DNA from: Alphaproteobacteria bacterium
Lineage (GTDB): Bacteria > Pseudomonadota > Alphaproteobacteria > Rhizobiales > OSC116
Direction of reading: 5' to 3'
Length of the DNA stretch: 64,000 bases
NCBI GenBank assembly: GCA_002400495.2
Contig: NVQL02000013.1
Span: 47,696 to 111,695, forward strand
Both the position numbers and the translations under genes were made by a program. Below, in pieces: positions 16,725-25,696 of the stretch (position 1 is the stretch's first letter; each line of letters starts with the position of its first letter). The notes under the pieces were generated by a model. It made no database searches. It saw nothing but the letters and a program-made list of their open reading frames with translations, and had not been told where the DNA came from.

Positions 16725-19700
16725 GAACTTCAATTTCCTTTGCTGTGCCGCGCCCAACTTGCGCTGACATCTGATAAATTTTCACCATAAAATCACTCGC
16801 CAAACCACCAAAATCAGCTGTTTGTTGCGCATTGTCATAGGTAATCTTGGGGCTATCGCTGCTCATTAGGCGCAAGGCCGCACCACCGCCAATCAACCAT
16901 ATTTCAATCTCATAAGCTTCAACATCCTCGTTTAACGGCACTTGGCTCACTGCCCAGTTTTCACCGCCAAATCGGGTCTGCCTCATCCAACTTAACTCAA
17001 TGTCATCACCAGTTTTTTTTGCCTGCACCTGCACAGGTGCAAAAGGTTTTAATGCCACATCTTCATGCTGCCAAATGGCATCTTGATAACTCGTATCCTC
17101 AATAACCTTATTCACAGGGCCATATTTAACAGCAATTTCATTCAACAATTCATCAGCACTCAGCTCAAACTCAATGATGTTATTATCAAGTAAAACAAAC
17201 CTCGCTAAGGTAGAATTTGCACCCAACATCACATGCCCCGTGCCAAACCGCCCCCGAATTAAATGCGAAAGCTGATATTCATTCTGCGCGATTAAAACCG
17301 CATCCTTAAACTGAATAATTTCCCAACCACCGTCATCATATTCAATGGCAGCCATATTTTTCCCCGCCAATAATTCAGCAGTGGATATTGATGACAGGGA
17401 GACGCCATAAAGCCTCACATCAAGCTTATTGCCCAAATCATAGCGGTCAATTGGCCCCGCATTTAATGGCTCCAATATATGTCCCAAAATTGCACGTTTA
17501 TTGGCCTCTAAACGCTTCACAAAACTGCCACCAATGTCCTCAAATACACTAATATTGCTATGCCAAGGTTTTACAAATGCCGCCAAAGACAAAACATTGC
17601 CGCTCAGACCTGCCACAGAGGTCGGTAAGATGGGCAAGTTCATCGCCACAATCAAAGCCCTGCCCTGCACAGCTTTGGCATCAGCTTGGCCTATTTTTTT
17701 CTGCACCTCACTCACCACCTGATTGTCAATGCCAATATCCACCGAAACCGCATCAATAAGCTGACCATTAGCTGTTGAGATGGTATGAATCCGCCATTTA
17801 CCGTTCAATTCAGATTGCTCATTGCTGACATTAAGCTCAAAAATGTCCCCGCATTCCAAACCTAATCCCGTATTGTCTATTGAAAGGCTAATTTCTCGCT
17901 GTTCACCATTTAACAATCCCAAACGATTGGCAACAAGCCGCGCCGCCAAAGACTTCGATAACACTGCATTTAACTGATAAGATATATCGTTGCGGCGCGC
18001 TAGCTGATTAAACTCAACCATTTCACTGGTTACTTTATAAGAATAGCTGCCATCATCGCTGATATATTTCATATGTGCATCGGTTAGCATATGGCTGTCG
18101 TTGTCAGTTAGAATGATTGGAATTTTACCCGCCTCTAACTGCAAATCGGTAATTTCAGCCACCAAATTGTCATCTTGATGTCTGAATATCAGCACATCAT
18201 CGCGGATATAGGCCATCAGGCCAAAATTCGGCAATATGTCTTGCAATGTCTGTAACGGGCTTTGCAATCGGTTAACTGTATAACCCTCAACTTGGCCATT
18301 AACCGCCGATACATCCGCCTTAATTTCACCAGTGAATTGCAAAATTAATTGATCAAGTGGCACCGCACCAATGCGGCCATTGAGCCAATGGCCATAATTC
18401 CAATTGTCGCCATCCGCCCATACATCTGTAAGCAAAGGAAATAAAGGGTAAGGCCGCGCGTCATAGGCCCAGATGAATATATTGCTGGTGTCGAGCATCT
18501 TGTCGCCATAAACACTCGAGATTGGATTTTCACCATTTCCATCCTCATAATGGTTTAAAAACACTTCCAAATAACGCCGTTGAATGATGTCATCACGGCT
18601 TTGGTTGGCAAAATAAGGTATCTTGCCTTCTGATGAATTGGGATCATAAAATACATTGGGCTGATTGCTGCCTTTGTCAATCGCAGGGCAACCAATCTCA
18701 GTCAGCCAAATCGGCTTAGACTCAGCCACCCAGCCTGTTGGCGATCCCTGCTCAACGCCATTAATACGGTTATAATGGCTGTTTTGCCACCATGCCTGAA
18801 TGTCCTTGGTTCTAAACACCCAATGCTTGCCATAGGCCGTGTCATCAATCGGGCTTCTGATTTGACCATTGCGATCACTCACATTGGCATAATAATAATC
18901 AAACCCCTCACCTGCTACAATGTTGCTGTCCAAATAATCACGATTATAAATGCTCTGAATATCACCAGTTTTGTCCAAATGTTCAGGCTCATCTCGCCAG
19001 TCAGACAAAGGCCAATAAGCATCAATGCCAATAAAATCAATATTGACATGCGCCCATAAATTATCAAGATGAAAAAATACATCGCCCGTCCCATCTTGGG
19101 GGTGATAGCCAAAATATTCACTCCAATCAGCACCATATGAAATCTTGGTTGACGGCAAAAAAGAACGTACATCATCGGTCAATGTCCGCAATTGATCAAC
19201 CGCTGGAAAGTGGGTTTTACTGTCGCGCACTTGGGTTAAGCCAATGAATTCTGAACCGACTAAAAACGCTTCAACGCCGCCCGCCACTTGGCATAATTTA
19301 GCATAATGCAACACCATCCGCCGATAACCCCATTCACCACCGGGGCCATCATAAAACACCACGTCATCAACATTTTTTATATTCGCAACCGCACAATTAC
19401 CAAAAAAGTTGGCAATTTGGGAGGTCGCTGCCGCCGTTTGGTCAACACTGCCACCTTGGCCAATGGCAGGGTCACAGGTCACGCGTCCACGCCACGGATA
19501 AACGGGCTGGCTCAAGCCACCATAGGGGCTGGGCAACATATTATCAGCTGGCACATCCATCAAAATAAATGGGTAGAAAGTCACTTTTATACCGCGCAGT
19601 TTAAACTCGGCAATCGCAGCGAATACCGAAGCATCGGTAGGCGTGCCGCCAAATGCCGCTCGTTCATCAATTTGCGAAACCACCTTTGCCAAACCGCGTT

Positions 19701-20463
19701 TCACACCGTTCACTTGCCACTGTTCAGGCGTGGTTTTCTTATACGCATTGTCAACACAGGGTTTTATGTTAATTTCCCCTGCCCGTAAATCATCACCAAA
19801 CCACGGCACAACTAGCGACACTTGCTCCAGATTTGGGCATAAATTGCACAATTCATCAATCGAAGCTATAAAATCGGTTTTTCCAATAAATCCATGCTGA
19901 TTTTCAGGGAAATATTCAAACTCATCTTCGCGGACGATGGACACAGTGTGATAACCAAATTCGGTTGCCCCTGGAATGAGCGCCACGGCTTTTGTCTGCC
20001 GCTCTAATTCGCCAATGGCATTGACCACTTCGAAGGAAAATTTCGGCACCATATTGCCAAATGGCTCCAAATGCAGGTCTTCAAACACCACATAAGCCAC
20101 ATCTCGAAAGGCGGGCGCGTTGCCCGCACCCATTATCGCTTCAAGCAACGGGTCAGCGGCTTGGTCAGCACTGCCATTATAAAAACGCCAATTCAAATCC
20201 GTCATATCATGCAAATTATTATTAGCCCATATTTTCGAAATATGATCAACCTCACCCTCACACAGGGCAATGGCAAAACTTAAGCTAAACCCCAAAGCGG
20301 TCTGATGGTCTTTTTTAAGCGGGCTGACCAGCTTAAATTCATCCGCCCAAATCACTTGGCCTTCAACACGCACACGGCCCCATATTTTGGGTATCAACAC
20401 GGCCTGCTCACTGGTTTGCACAATCGGTGGATTGTCCAAACTCACAAGTTCAATTCCTACCAT
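16717..20463 (-). CDS. GTA host-specificity/baseplate hub protein (g15, TIM-barrel megatron)
   Basis: 1248 residues, the normal size of RcGTA gp15-type proteins, the central baseplate hub and receptor-contact protein. Visible domains: an N-terminal hub region, a glycoside-hydrolase-like TIM barrel near residues 430-620 (ISYGADWSEYFGYHPQDG, HVNIDFIGIDAYWPLSDW, WLTEIGCPAIDKG), a phage tail-like hub region near 740-950 and C-terminal beta-rich domains. No frameshift or stop interrupts it. ATG 20463 with an AGGTG site was used in place of a GTG two codons upstream. It lies 39 bp after the NlpC/P60 gene and overlaps DUF2793. Confidence 0.93.
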   Translation of the reverse strand: MVGIELVSLDNPPIVQTSEQAVLIPKIWGRVRVEGQVIWADEFKLVSPLKKDHQTALGFSLSFAIALCEGEVDHISKIWANNNLHDMTDLNWRFYNGSADQAADPLLEAIMGAGNAPAFRDVAYVVFEDLHLEPFGNMVPKFSFEVVNAIGELERQTKAVALIPGATEFGYHTVSIVREDEFEYFPENQHGFIGKTDFIASIDELCNLCPNLEQVSLVVPWFGDDLRAGEINIKPCVDNAYKKTTPEQWQVNGVKRGLAKVVSQIDERAAFGGTPTDASVFAAIAEFKLRGIKVTFYPFILMDVPADNMLPSPYGGLSQPVYPWRGRVTCDPAIGQGGSVDQTAAATSQIANFFGNCAVANIKNVDDVVFYDGPGGEWGYRRMVLHYAKLCQVAGGVEAFLVGSEFIGLTQVRDSKTHFPAVDQLRTLTDDVRSFLPSTKISYGADWSEYFGYHPQDGTGDVFFHLDNLWAHVNIDFIGIDAYWPLSDWRDEPEHLDKTGDIQSIYNRDYLDSNIVAGEGFDYYYANVSDRNGQIRSPIDDTAYGKHWVFRTKDIQAWWQNSHYNRINGVEQGSPTGWVAESKPIWLTEIGCPAIDKGSNQPNVFYDPNSSEGKIPYFANQSRDDIIQRRYLEVFLNHYEDGNGENPISSVYGDKMLDTSNIFIWAYDARPYPLFPLLTDVWADGDNWNYGHWLNGRIGAVPLDQLILQFTGEIKADVSAVNGQVEGYTVNRLQSPLQTLQDILPNFGLMAYIRDDVLIFRHQDDNLVAEITDLQLEAGKIPIILTDNDSHMLTDAHMKYISDDGSYSYKVTSEMVEFNQLARRNDISYQLNAVLSKSLAARLVANRLGLLNGEQREISLSIDNTGLGLECGDIFELNVSNEQSELNGKWRIHTISTANGQLIDAVSVDIGIDNQVVSEVQKKIGQADAKAVQGRALIVAMNLPILPTSVAGLSGNVLSLAAFVKPWHSNISVFEDIGGSFVKRLEANKRAILGHILEPLNAGPIDRYDLGNKLDVRLYGVSLSSISTAELLAGKNMAAIEYDDGGWEIIQFKDAVLIAQNEYQLSHLIRGRFGTGHVMLGANSTLARFVLLDNNIIEFELSADELLNEIAVKYGPVNKVIEDTSYQDAIWQHEDVALKPFAPVQVQAKKTGDDIELSWMRQTRFGGENWAVSQVPLNEDVEAYEIEIWLIGGGAALRLMSSDSPKITYDNAQQTADFGGLASDFMVKIYQMSAQVGRGTAKEIEVHV

Positions 20464-20502
20464 AATCACCTAATTCTGTTCTGATTGGTTTTATAAATTG
20501 GT

Positions 20503-20946
20503 TCACGATTTGGCTGCATAATGCCAACTAAAATGCCCAGCCATATGCCGCTGCCACCAGGCCGAAAAGCTATTTACAACCACACCTCTTCCCGCATAAG
20601 CATGAATAAATTCATCACTCGAAATGGCAATCGCCACATGGCGTGTTGGCAAATTTTGGCGATATTTAAACAATAATATATCCCCGACCTCAATTTCTGC
20701 ACCTTGCGATTTACGGCAAAAATTTCGTTCCGCCATTTCCAACAATAAGTCATTTTTTGTCGCATCACTCCAACGCGGTGCGTAAGGCGGCGCTAGTTCA
20801 GGCTCATCACCCTTCACCTCACGCCACACCCCGCGCAAAAGCCCCAAACAATCACACCCAACATGTTTCAAACTGGCCTGATGCCGATAAGGCGTACCGA
20901 GCCAACTCTTGGCCTCAGTAACCACTTCCATCTGCATGCTCATCAT
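20503..20946 (-). CDS. GTA NlpC/P60 cell-wall peptidase (g14)
   Basis: 147 residues. NlpC/P60 fold cysteine peptidase expected to cut peptidoglycan peptides during DNA entry. The catalytic Cys is in KHVGCDCLGLLRGVW near residue 30, the His in PTRHVAIAI near 102, followed by a polar third position in FIHAYAG. The start overlaps the DUF2163 gene by ATGA. The family and place in the cluster agree with RcGTA gp14. Confidence 0.93.
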   Translation of the reverse strand: MMSMQMEVVTEAKSWLGTPYRHQASLKHVGCDCLGLLRGVWREVKGDEPELAPPYAPRWSDATKNDLLLEMAERNFCRKSQGAEIEVGDILLFKYRQNLPTRHVAIAISSDEFIHAYAGRGVVVNSFSAWWQRHMAGHFSWHYAAKS

Positions 20947-21851
20947 TCAAAATTTTCTGGCGAAATACGCTGCGGATAAGTGAATTTAAAATCCTTACCA
21001 GGCATCTGGTCAAAACCTCTAAATTCAACACTATTGGCAAATTTATCGCGACAAGTGGCAAAGCTTTTGTCACACCCAACAATTAGTTTCAATTCATCCT
21101 CAAGCGCAATCGGGTGTTTCATAGTGCTGTGCAATGTAATCGAATGAATGGTGTCCGATAACTTATATTGGCGCGCAATACGCAATTTTTCAACACCCAA
21201 ATCGGTATTTTCACCGCTCTGCCATTCCAAGCTGCCCCCATCAAAATAACCCATCTCAACACCCGAAGGCAATTCAATCTCAAAACTATGGGAGGTTTTA
21301 AGCAAACTAACTTGCCCAGATTTATGATAAACAGCTAATCCCATATCAATGTTGCAGCGATCACCACCAAATTGCGCGTCACATCTTTCTTGCAGTAAGC
21401 GGTTATGGCTTTTTTCAAGCGGCTTGGCAATGCCATGCAGGTTCAATTTTACCCGTGCATCTTCAATATAAACATCCCCAACCACACCCTGTTTCAACAA
21501 GTTATATTCGTCAGGCAAATGCCAATTCACTTGGTAAAGGCAATATTGCGCATCTTGTAAATGGTCAGCTTCAATCAAATCGTAAGACAAGGCATTGTCA
21601 TCAATAAAAGTCGATATTTCAAACGCATCATCAAACAAGTTACGGCTAAATTTGGCAGGTGCAACTTGCAAATTCTCATCAGGCAAATAGTCATTTTCCA
21701 AAAATAATATCGACCTATCATGACCCGTCAAAAACAAGCTTATCTCACCCTTGGTAATCTTCAAACAATGGCATATCTGCGTTACATTCAGTGCCAAATG
21801 CGCCTTCCAGCTCACATCCAAATCTTGCATCAGCTCAATCCAATATTTCAA
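20943..21851 (-). CDS. GTA DUF2163 baseplate protein (g13)
   Basis: 302 residues matching DUF2163, the baseplate-hub protein of RcGTA (gp13). The C-terminal half has the iron-sulfur-like cysteine set reported for this family: ERCDAQFGGDRCNIDMG near residues 155-172, and GCDKSFATCRDKFANSVEFRGF near 258-280, where four cysteines are in conserved positions. The 5' end overlaps g12 by 17 bp; ATG 21830 just after the g12 stop is an alternative start. Confidence 0.9.
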   Translation of the reverse strand: MKYWIELMQDLDVSWKAHLALNVTQICHCLKITKGEISLFLTGHDRSILFLENDYLPDENLQVAPAKFSRNLFDDAFEISTFIDDNALSYDLIEADHLQDAQYCLYQVNWHLPDEYNLLKQGVVGDVYIEDARVKLNLHGIAKPLEKSHNRLLQERCDAQFGGDRCNIDMGLAVYHKSGQVSLLKTSHSFEIELPSGVEMGYFDGGSLEWQSGENTDLGVEKLRIARQYKLSDTIHSITLHSTMKHPIALEDELKLIVGCDKSFATCRDKFANSVEFRGFDQMPGKDFKFTYPQRISPENFE

Positions 21852-22485
21852 TTAACGGAATTTGCGCAATCTCGCCTGATTTAAACGAGCTATAATCAAC
21901 CTTTAATTCATGCTCAGCAAAGCGCACTGCCACATCAAATTCGAAACCAGCTGATATCACATCATCTTCAACAAGCCCCGCGCTGGGTAAAATGGTCACA
22001 ATGCCGGTTAACACCTCAACCCCAAAATGGCTGACATTCAACTCAACATCATTCACTGCAATGCGCAAACTGGCATCATAAGGTTTGGTAATTTTACGAA
22101 TGTAATTCTGGTCATCATCCACCGCGTCACCATAAGTTTTGCTCAACTGAAATTCCGCAACCTCACCGTCATAAATACCTATTTTCTGGTCAGTGGCACT
22201 TATCTCATCTTCAATATCACAGGATTTATAATCCAAAATATCATGCCATTTAAACCCAATCAATGCCCCACGCCGCGCTTCATAAAATTCAGTAATTTTC
22301 TCCAACTCAACAAATGACTTCGCCGCCACACCCAGCATATATTTACGTTTGGAATGATATTTACGTGCATTTCTTTGCTCACGACCCGATAAAAAATTCT
22401 GTATTTCAGTAAACCGCTCAATCGTACGGCTGGCACTAAAACCTAAATTCTGCGGAAATAATATATCCTGAAATTCTTCAATCAT
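21835..22485 (-). CDS. GTA DUF2460 distal tail protein (g12)
   Basis: 216 residues of DUF2460 (RcGTA gp12), the ring protein that joins the tail tube to the baseplate. It opens FQDILFPQNLGFSAS and has ERRGALIGFKW-like residues (EARRGALIGFKWHDILDY) and the repeated strand set near FELSKTYG, all family marks. It starts 3 bp after the stop of the tail-terminator gene, and the GGGGGA near the end of that gene serves as its ribosome site. In RcGTA the major tail protein, g10 and tape-measure genes lie between these two genes; they are absent here. Confidence 0.9.
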   Translation of the reverse strand: MIEEFQDILFPQNLGFSASRTIERFTEIQNFLSGREQRNARKYHSKRKYMLGVAAKSFVELEKITEFYEARRGALIGFKWHDILDYKSCDIEDEISATDQKIGIYDGEVAEFQLSKTYGDAVDDDQNYIRKITKPYDASLRIAVNDVELNVSHFGVEVLTGIVTILPSAGLVEDDVISAGFEFDVAVRFAEHELKVDYSSFKSGEIAQIPLIEILD

Positions 22486-22488
22486 TTT

Positions 22489-22902
22489 TTATCCCCCACC
22501 CGTCATTAATATTTTCACTTGCATCAGTCCTTTAACAATCTCAAAATTCGTCTGCTCTATACTGGTGCTCAACAATTCTGCAGATAACATTTCATAACCC
22601 AAAGTCAGGTCAGCATTTGCAGGCAATTCATCAATAAGTTTTTCCAATTGCGCCATAATATTATGCGTAGTCAAGCTACTATCCGCCCGCGCCACCACAA
22701 TGAGGCCGATCACATGCTCGGTCATTTGTTCATCTAATTGATGGGTATTTTGGCTGCTAATCTGCTCATAAGCAATGTAAGGCAAAGCCGCACTCTCCTG
22801 CACCACATCATATATATGCGCCCCACCCAACAAAGTGACCAGGTCAGCATCGCTAGATAATCGAGTGTAAAAATAACTTTTAAACTGTAACAGCCCCCTC
22901 AT
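22489..22902 (-). CDS. GTA tail terminator, DUF3168 (g8)
   Basis: 137 residues of DUF3168, corresponding to RcGTA gp8, which caps the tail tube at the head end. The sequence has SSDADLVTLLGGAHIYDVVQ near the N-terminus and the family PYIAYEQISS strand, then a helix LEKLIDELPA. The end is IVKGLMQVKILMTGGG, a normal last strand followed by a short Gly tail. It overlaps g7 by ATGA. Retention of a tail terminator without any tail-tube gene in the cluster is odd. Confidence 0.85.
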   Translation of the reverse strand: MRGLLQFKSYFYTRLSSDADLVTLLGGAHIYDVVQESAALPYIAYEQISSQNTHQLDEQMTEHVIGLIVVARADSSLTTHNIMAQLEKLIDELPANADLTLGYEMLSAELLSTSIEQTNFEIVKGLMQVKILMTGGG

Positions 22903-23240
22903 ATCAGCACCTCACGTTTGCTAGCGGTTATTTTCAACCACAAATCAGCCGCCTCCATATTGATCACCGAACCTATCTCATATTGAACACCTTCATGCTC
23001 AATCAGCATCTGCTTATATATCCCGCTTTGGTAACGTATATAGACAATCAAACTGTCCTTAGTTTTGCTCACATGCCCAGAAAAATTCTGGCTCTGACGC
23101 TGCGGCTCCAGCTTAGCCCAACATTGCGTCGATAGGCTTTTGGTCACAATTTCCCCACCAATCACATCTCGGCCAATGGTCAAGCTATATATAGAAATTC
23201 TTTGGTTCAACTGACCAAAATCAAGGTTAAATCTATTCAT
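22899..23240 (-). CDS. GTA head closure / head-tail adaptor protein (g7)
   Basis: 113 residues of the SPP1 gp16-like phage head-tail adaptor family. The family outline is seen: DFGQLNQRISIYSL, a strand series WAKLEPQRQS, RYQSGIYKQMLIEHEG and YEIGSVINME. ATG 23240 was taken as start; an in-frame TTG two codons upstream lacks support. It follows the connector gene with a 30-bp gap and is coupled to g8 by an ATGA overlap. Confidence 0.85.
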   Translation of the reverse strand: MNRFNLDFGQLNQRISIYSLTIGRDVIGGEIVTKSLSTQCWAKLEPQRQSQNFSGHVSKTKDSLIVYIRYQSGIYKQMLIEHEGVQYEIGSVINMEAADLWLKITASKREVLI

Positions 23241-23270
23241 TTTCAAAACTCATAAGTTGCAAACATTAAG

Positions 23271-23840
23271 CTAAATGTGGATCTTCTTAAACGGCGCAAT
23301 CATATCCAATATCACATGCGGAATTTGGTGAATCTCACCCGAAGCAATCGGCCCTCTATTTTCATGCCAAAAAGCCACAAGATGCAAAATAGCTTGCACA
23401 ATCGGCGCAGGCACATCACTCGCAGCAGGCCCATACCCAGCCCAAAACTGCACCCTTAAACCGGAATATTCACTATAAATTTTCGGTAACGGCCTAATAA
23501 TTTTTAGATGCGCTGGGTCAGATTTTATGTCATAAACATAATCATCAACATCAACATTCTGATAAACCGCCACCTCATCAATCTCCGCCACATGCTCAAT
23601 CGATATAACAGGGTTCACGGTTAAACATATGATATTGTCATAAGGCAATATATCCAGATAGAGCGACCATAATTGCCGCAAAAAAGCCCGGCCAAGCCGC
23701 GTTTCTAGCTGCACTCTGGCGGCAGTGATCATCGAAGCAATCAACGTATCTTCAAAACTATGATCAATCTTCAAATAATTTTTAACATCATTCAATGTCA
23801 CAGGTTCAACCACCGCAGCGGTCTCTAAAATAAGCGCCAT
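23271..23840 (-). CDS. GTA head-tail connector protein (g6)
   Basis: 189 residues of the HK97 gp6-like connector family: VTLNDVKNYLKIDHSFEDTL, the helix ARVQLETRLGRAF, SLYLDILPYD and a C-terminal GPAASDVPAPIVQAILHLVAFW. It joins the portal to the closure ring. It is the first gene after an intrinsic terminator that separates it from the capsid gene, so it may be expressed at a lower level. Confidence 0.88.
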   Translation of the reverse strand: MALILETAAVVEPVTLNDVKNYLKIDHSFEDTLIASMITAARVQLETRLGRAFLRQLWSLYLDILPYDNIICLTVNPVISIEHVAEIDEVAVYQNVDVDDYVYDIKSDPAHLKIIRPLPKIYSEYSGLRVQFWAGYGPAASDVPAPIVQAILHLVAFWHENRGPIASGEIHQIPHVILDMIAPFKKIHI

Positions 23841-23864
23841 ATATCCATCCAGTTTAAATTTTCA

Positions 23865-23892
23865 AAAAAAGGCGCACCCCAATTGGTGCGCC
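23865..23892 (-). terminator. Intrinsic terminator inside the GTA operon, after the capsid gene
   Basis: A perfect 8-bp GC-rich stem (23871-23878 GGCGCACC with 23885-23892) closes a 6-base loop and is followed on the minus strand by a T-tract (A run 23864-23870). It lies between the capsid stop (23909) and the g6 start (23840), so it should stop part of the transcripts after the capsid gene. Confidence 0.87.
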
Positions 23893-23908
23893 CACAGGGA
23901 AACTCAAC

Positions 23909-25201
23909 CTAAGCTGCAAACTTCAACAATTTAATCGCATTAAAATCATGCACACCACCGCCAACACGCTTGGTCGTATAAAATAACAAATATGGCTTGG
24001 CAGAATATGGATCACGCAAAATGCTGATGCCACGACGATCAACAATCAAATAACCACGCCCAAAATCACCAAACGCCAACGACATACTATCAGCCGCCAT
24101 ATCAGGCATTTGCTCCACTTCAGCAATGCTATAATTCAACAGACTTGCCTTGCCATTAACCACTTCAGCAGGCCGCCACATATAATTGCCATCAGCATCT
24201 TTTAATTTACGAATTTCAGCCTGAGTTTTTCTATTCATCACCCAGTTGCCATTCATGCGGTAACGCGCTTTCAAGCTATAAATCAGGTCAAGTAAACAAT
24301 CCGAAGCATCACTGGCCGCAAAAGCGCCATCAGCCCCCGTCTCAATAAAACCCAGATTACCCCATGACCAGCTAGATTCAGCCACAGTCGGCACATCCAA
24401 AAAGCCTTTGGGTTTATTCACCCCATCGCCATTCACAAAAGCTTCAGTTTCTTGGTCAATAAACGCCGCTTCAATTTCGGCCGCAATCCATTCCTCCAAA
24501 TTCACCGCACTGTCTTCAAGCAATGATGCCGATGCCGCAGGCATCGCATAAAGCTCCATAGTCGGATAAACCAGTTCTTCCAAATCCGCACCATTGGTTT
24601 GCGGCCGCGCGTCCGCATCACCCACCCACCCAGAGGCAAATTCATTAATCGCAAACGGCTTTTTATAAATCGCCGATGTCACCTGCTGAATGCCGGCTAT
24701 ATCACGAATTGGCGAGGCCAATTTCATATTGTCTAAAATATTACTTTCAATCTGCTCAGGCACAAAATAGCCACCATCATTACCCGATACCAATGAATAA
24801 GCTTTGCCTTCAATGGTTTCAATCTGGCTCATGCCTTGGCGCATATAAGCGTTAAACGCCGTTTTAGCCTCACCATCTTCAAAGCCAGATTGTATTTCGC
24901 CGCCCAAAATCGGCCGTTTGGCTTTTTGGCTCAGCGCATCAATCTTGCTCTGCTGCCTGTCCAAGTGAGCATTAATTTTACCTAATTTCTGCTCGGTCAA
25001 TGGGTCACTTACAGAGTGTTTTTCCAATGCATCCAAACGCGTATCATTGGTCTGTTTAAATTCTTCAAATGCATTCATAAAGTCATCAAAGACAACATTC
25101 ACATCAGCATTATTTTTCGGACTTACAACTTTTGTTTCCAATTTTTGATCTCCATATTGGGTTGAGTTTTTTCGGGTCGTAGACGCGTTTTTTCGCACCA
25201 T
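23909..25201 (-). CDS. GTA major capsid protein, HK97 fold (g5)
   Basis: 430 residues. The N-terminal 110 residues are a basic, coiled-coil scaffold-like delta domain (FEEFKQTNDTRLDALEKH) that the prohead protease should remove; cleavage probably lies near KRPILGGE. The HK97 core follows: GGYFVPEQIESNILDNM, SPIRDIAGIQQV, WIAAEIEAAFIDQE, AFVNGDGVNKPKGFL and FGDFGRGYLIVDRRG. A GAAGGAAG ribosome site precedes the ATG. It lies after the protease gene and is followed by a terminator. Confidence 0.95.
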   Translation of the reverse strand: MVRKNASTTRKNSTQYGDQKLETKVVSPKNNADVNVVFDDFMNAFEEFKQTNDTRLDALEKHSVSDPLTEQKLGKINAHLDRQQSKIDALSQKAKRPILGGEIQSGFEDGEAKTAFNAYMRQGMSQIETIEGKAYSLVSGNDGGYFVPEQIESNILDNMKLASPIRDIAGIQQVTSAIYKKPFAINEFASGWVGDADARPQTNGADLEELVYPTMELYAMPAASASLLEDSAVNLEEWIAAEIEAAFIDQETEAFVNGDGVNKPKGFLDVPTVAESSWSWGNLGFIETGADGAFAASDASDCLLDLIYSLKARYRMNGNWVMNRKTQAEIRKLKDADGNYMWRPAEVVNGKASLLNYSIAEVEQMPDMAADSMSLAFGDFGRGYLIVDRRGISILRDPYSAKPYLLFYTTKRVGGGVHDFNAIKLLKFAA

Positions 25202-25234
25202 GTTTCAAGCTTCCTTCTGGTTATTTTTAAATTT

Positions 25235-25696
25235 TCATGTGCGTAAAGCCGCCGCCGCTTCAGCAATTTTCTTATTAATCTCAGGCTTAGGCTGTAAAAT
25301 CCGCGCATTAAGCTGCATCGGAAACGTCACAACAGATATTTCCCACAAATCAACATCCTGAATATAACGGGTAGATTTACGCGCCTTCTGCACTGCCCGT
25401 CGGGTCTTAAACCCAATCGACAATCCATCAATTACATTGTCAGCAATCATCACAGCCACATCATGAGCTTGGCGCATATCCGTAGATAATCGCCCCACAA
25501 CATAAAGGCCTTTTTTGTCAATGCGCATTTCTTCCCACCGGCCAATCGGCTGGCTCGGGTCATGCTGCCACAACATACTAATATTTTGCGGTTTTTTTTC
25601 GCGCAAACTGGCTTCAAATGCTGCGGGCAAAATCACGTCATTGCCCAAATCAACTTCATTAAAAATGCAAGCATAGCCAGCAAAAATATCATTCAT
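25235..25696 (-). CDS. GTA HK97-type prohead protease (g4)
   Basis: 153 residues of the U35 prohead protease family. The catalytic His lies in MLWQHDPSQPIGRW near residue 43, the Ser in IDGLSIGFKTRRA near 92 and the acidic third residue near LWEISVVTFPM. It processes the capsid delta domain. The GAGGAGG site used for its start is inside the end of the portal gene and the two overlap by 8 bp. Confidence 0.93.
   Translation of the reverse strand: MNDIFAGYACIFNEVDLGNDVILPAAFEASLREKKPQNISMLWQHDPSQPIGRWEEMRIDKKGLYVVGRLSTDMRQAHDVAVMIADNVIDGLSIGFKTRRAVQKARKSTRYIQDVDLWEISVVTFPMQLNARILQPKPEINKKIAEAAAALRT

Noticed and set aside
19306..19788. Long plus-strand frame (160 codons) opposite the host-specificity gene
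   Set aside because: Antisense shadow of a 1248-residue gene with clear domains; no ribosome site or recognisable protein.
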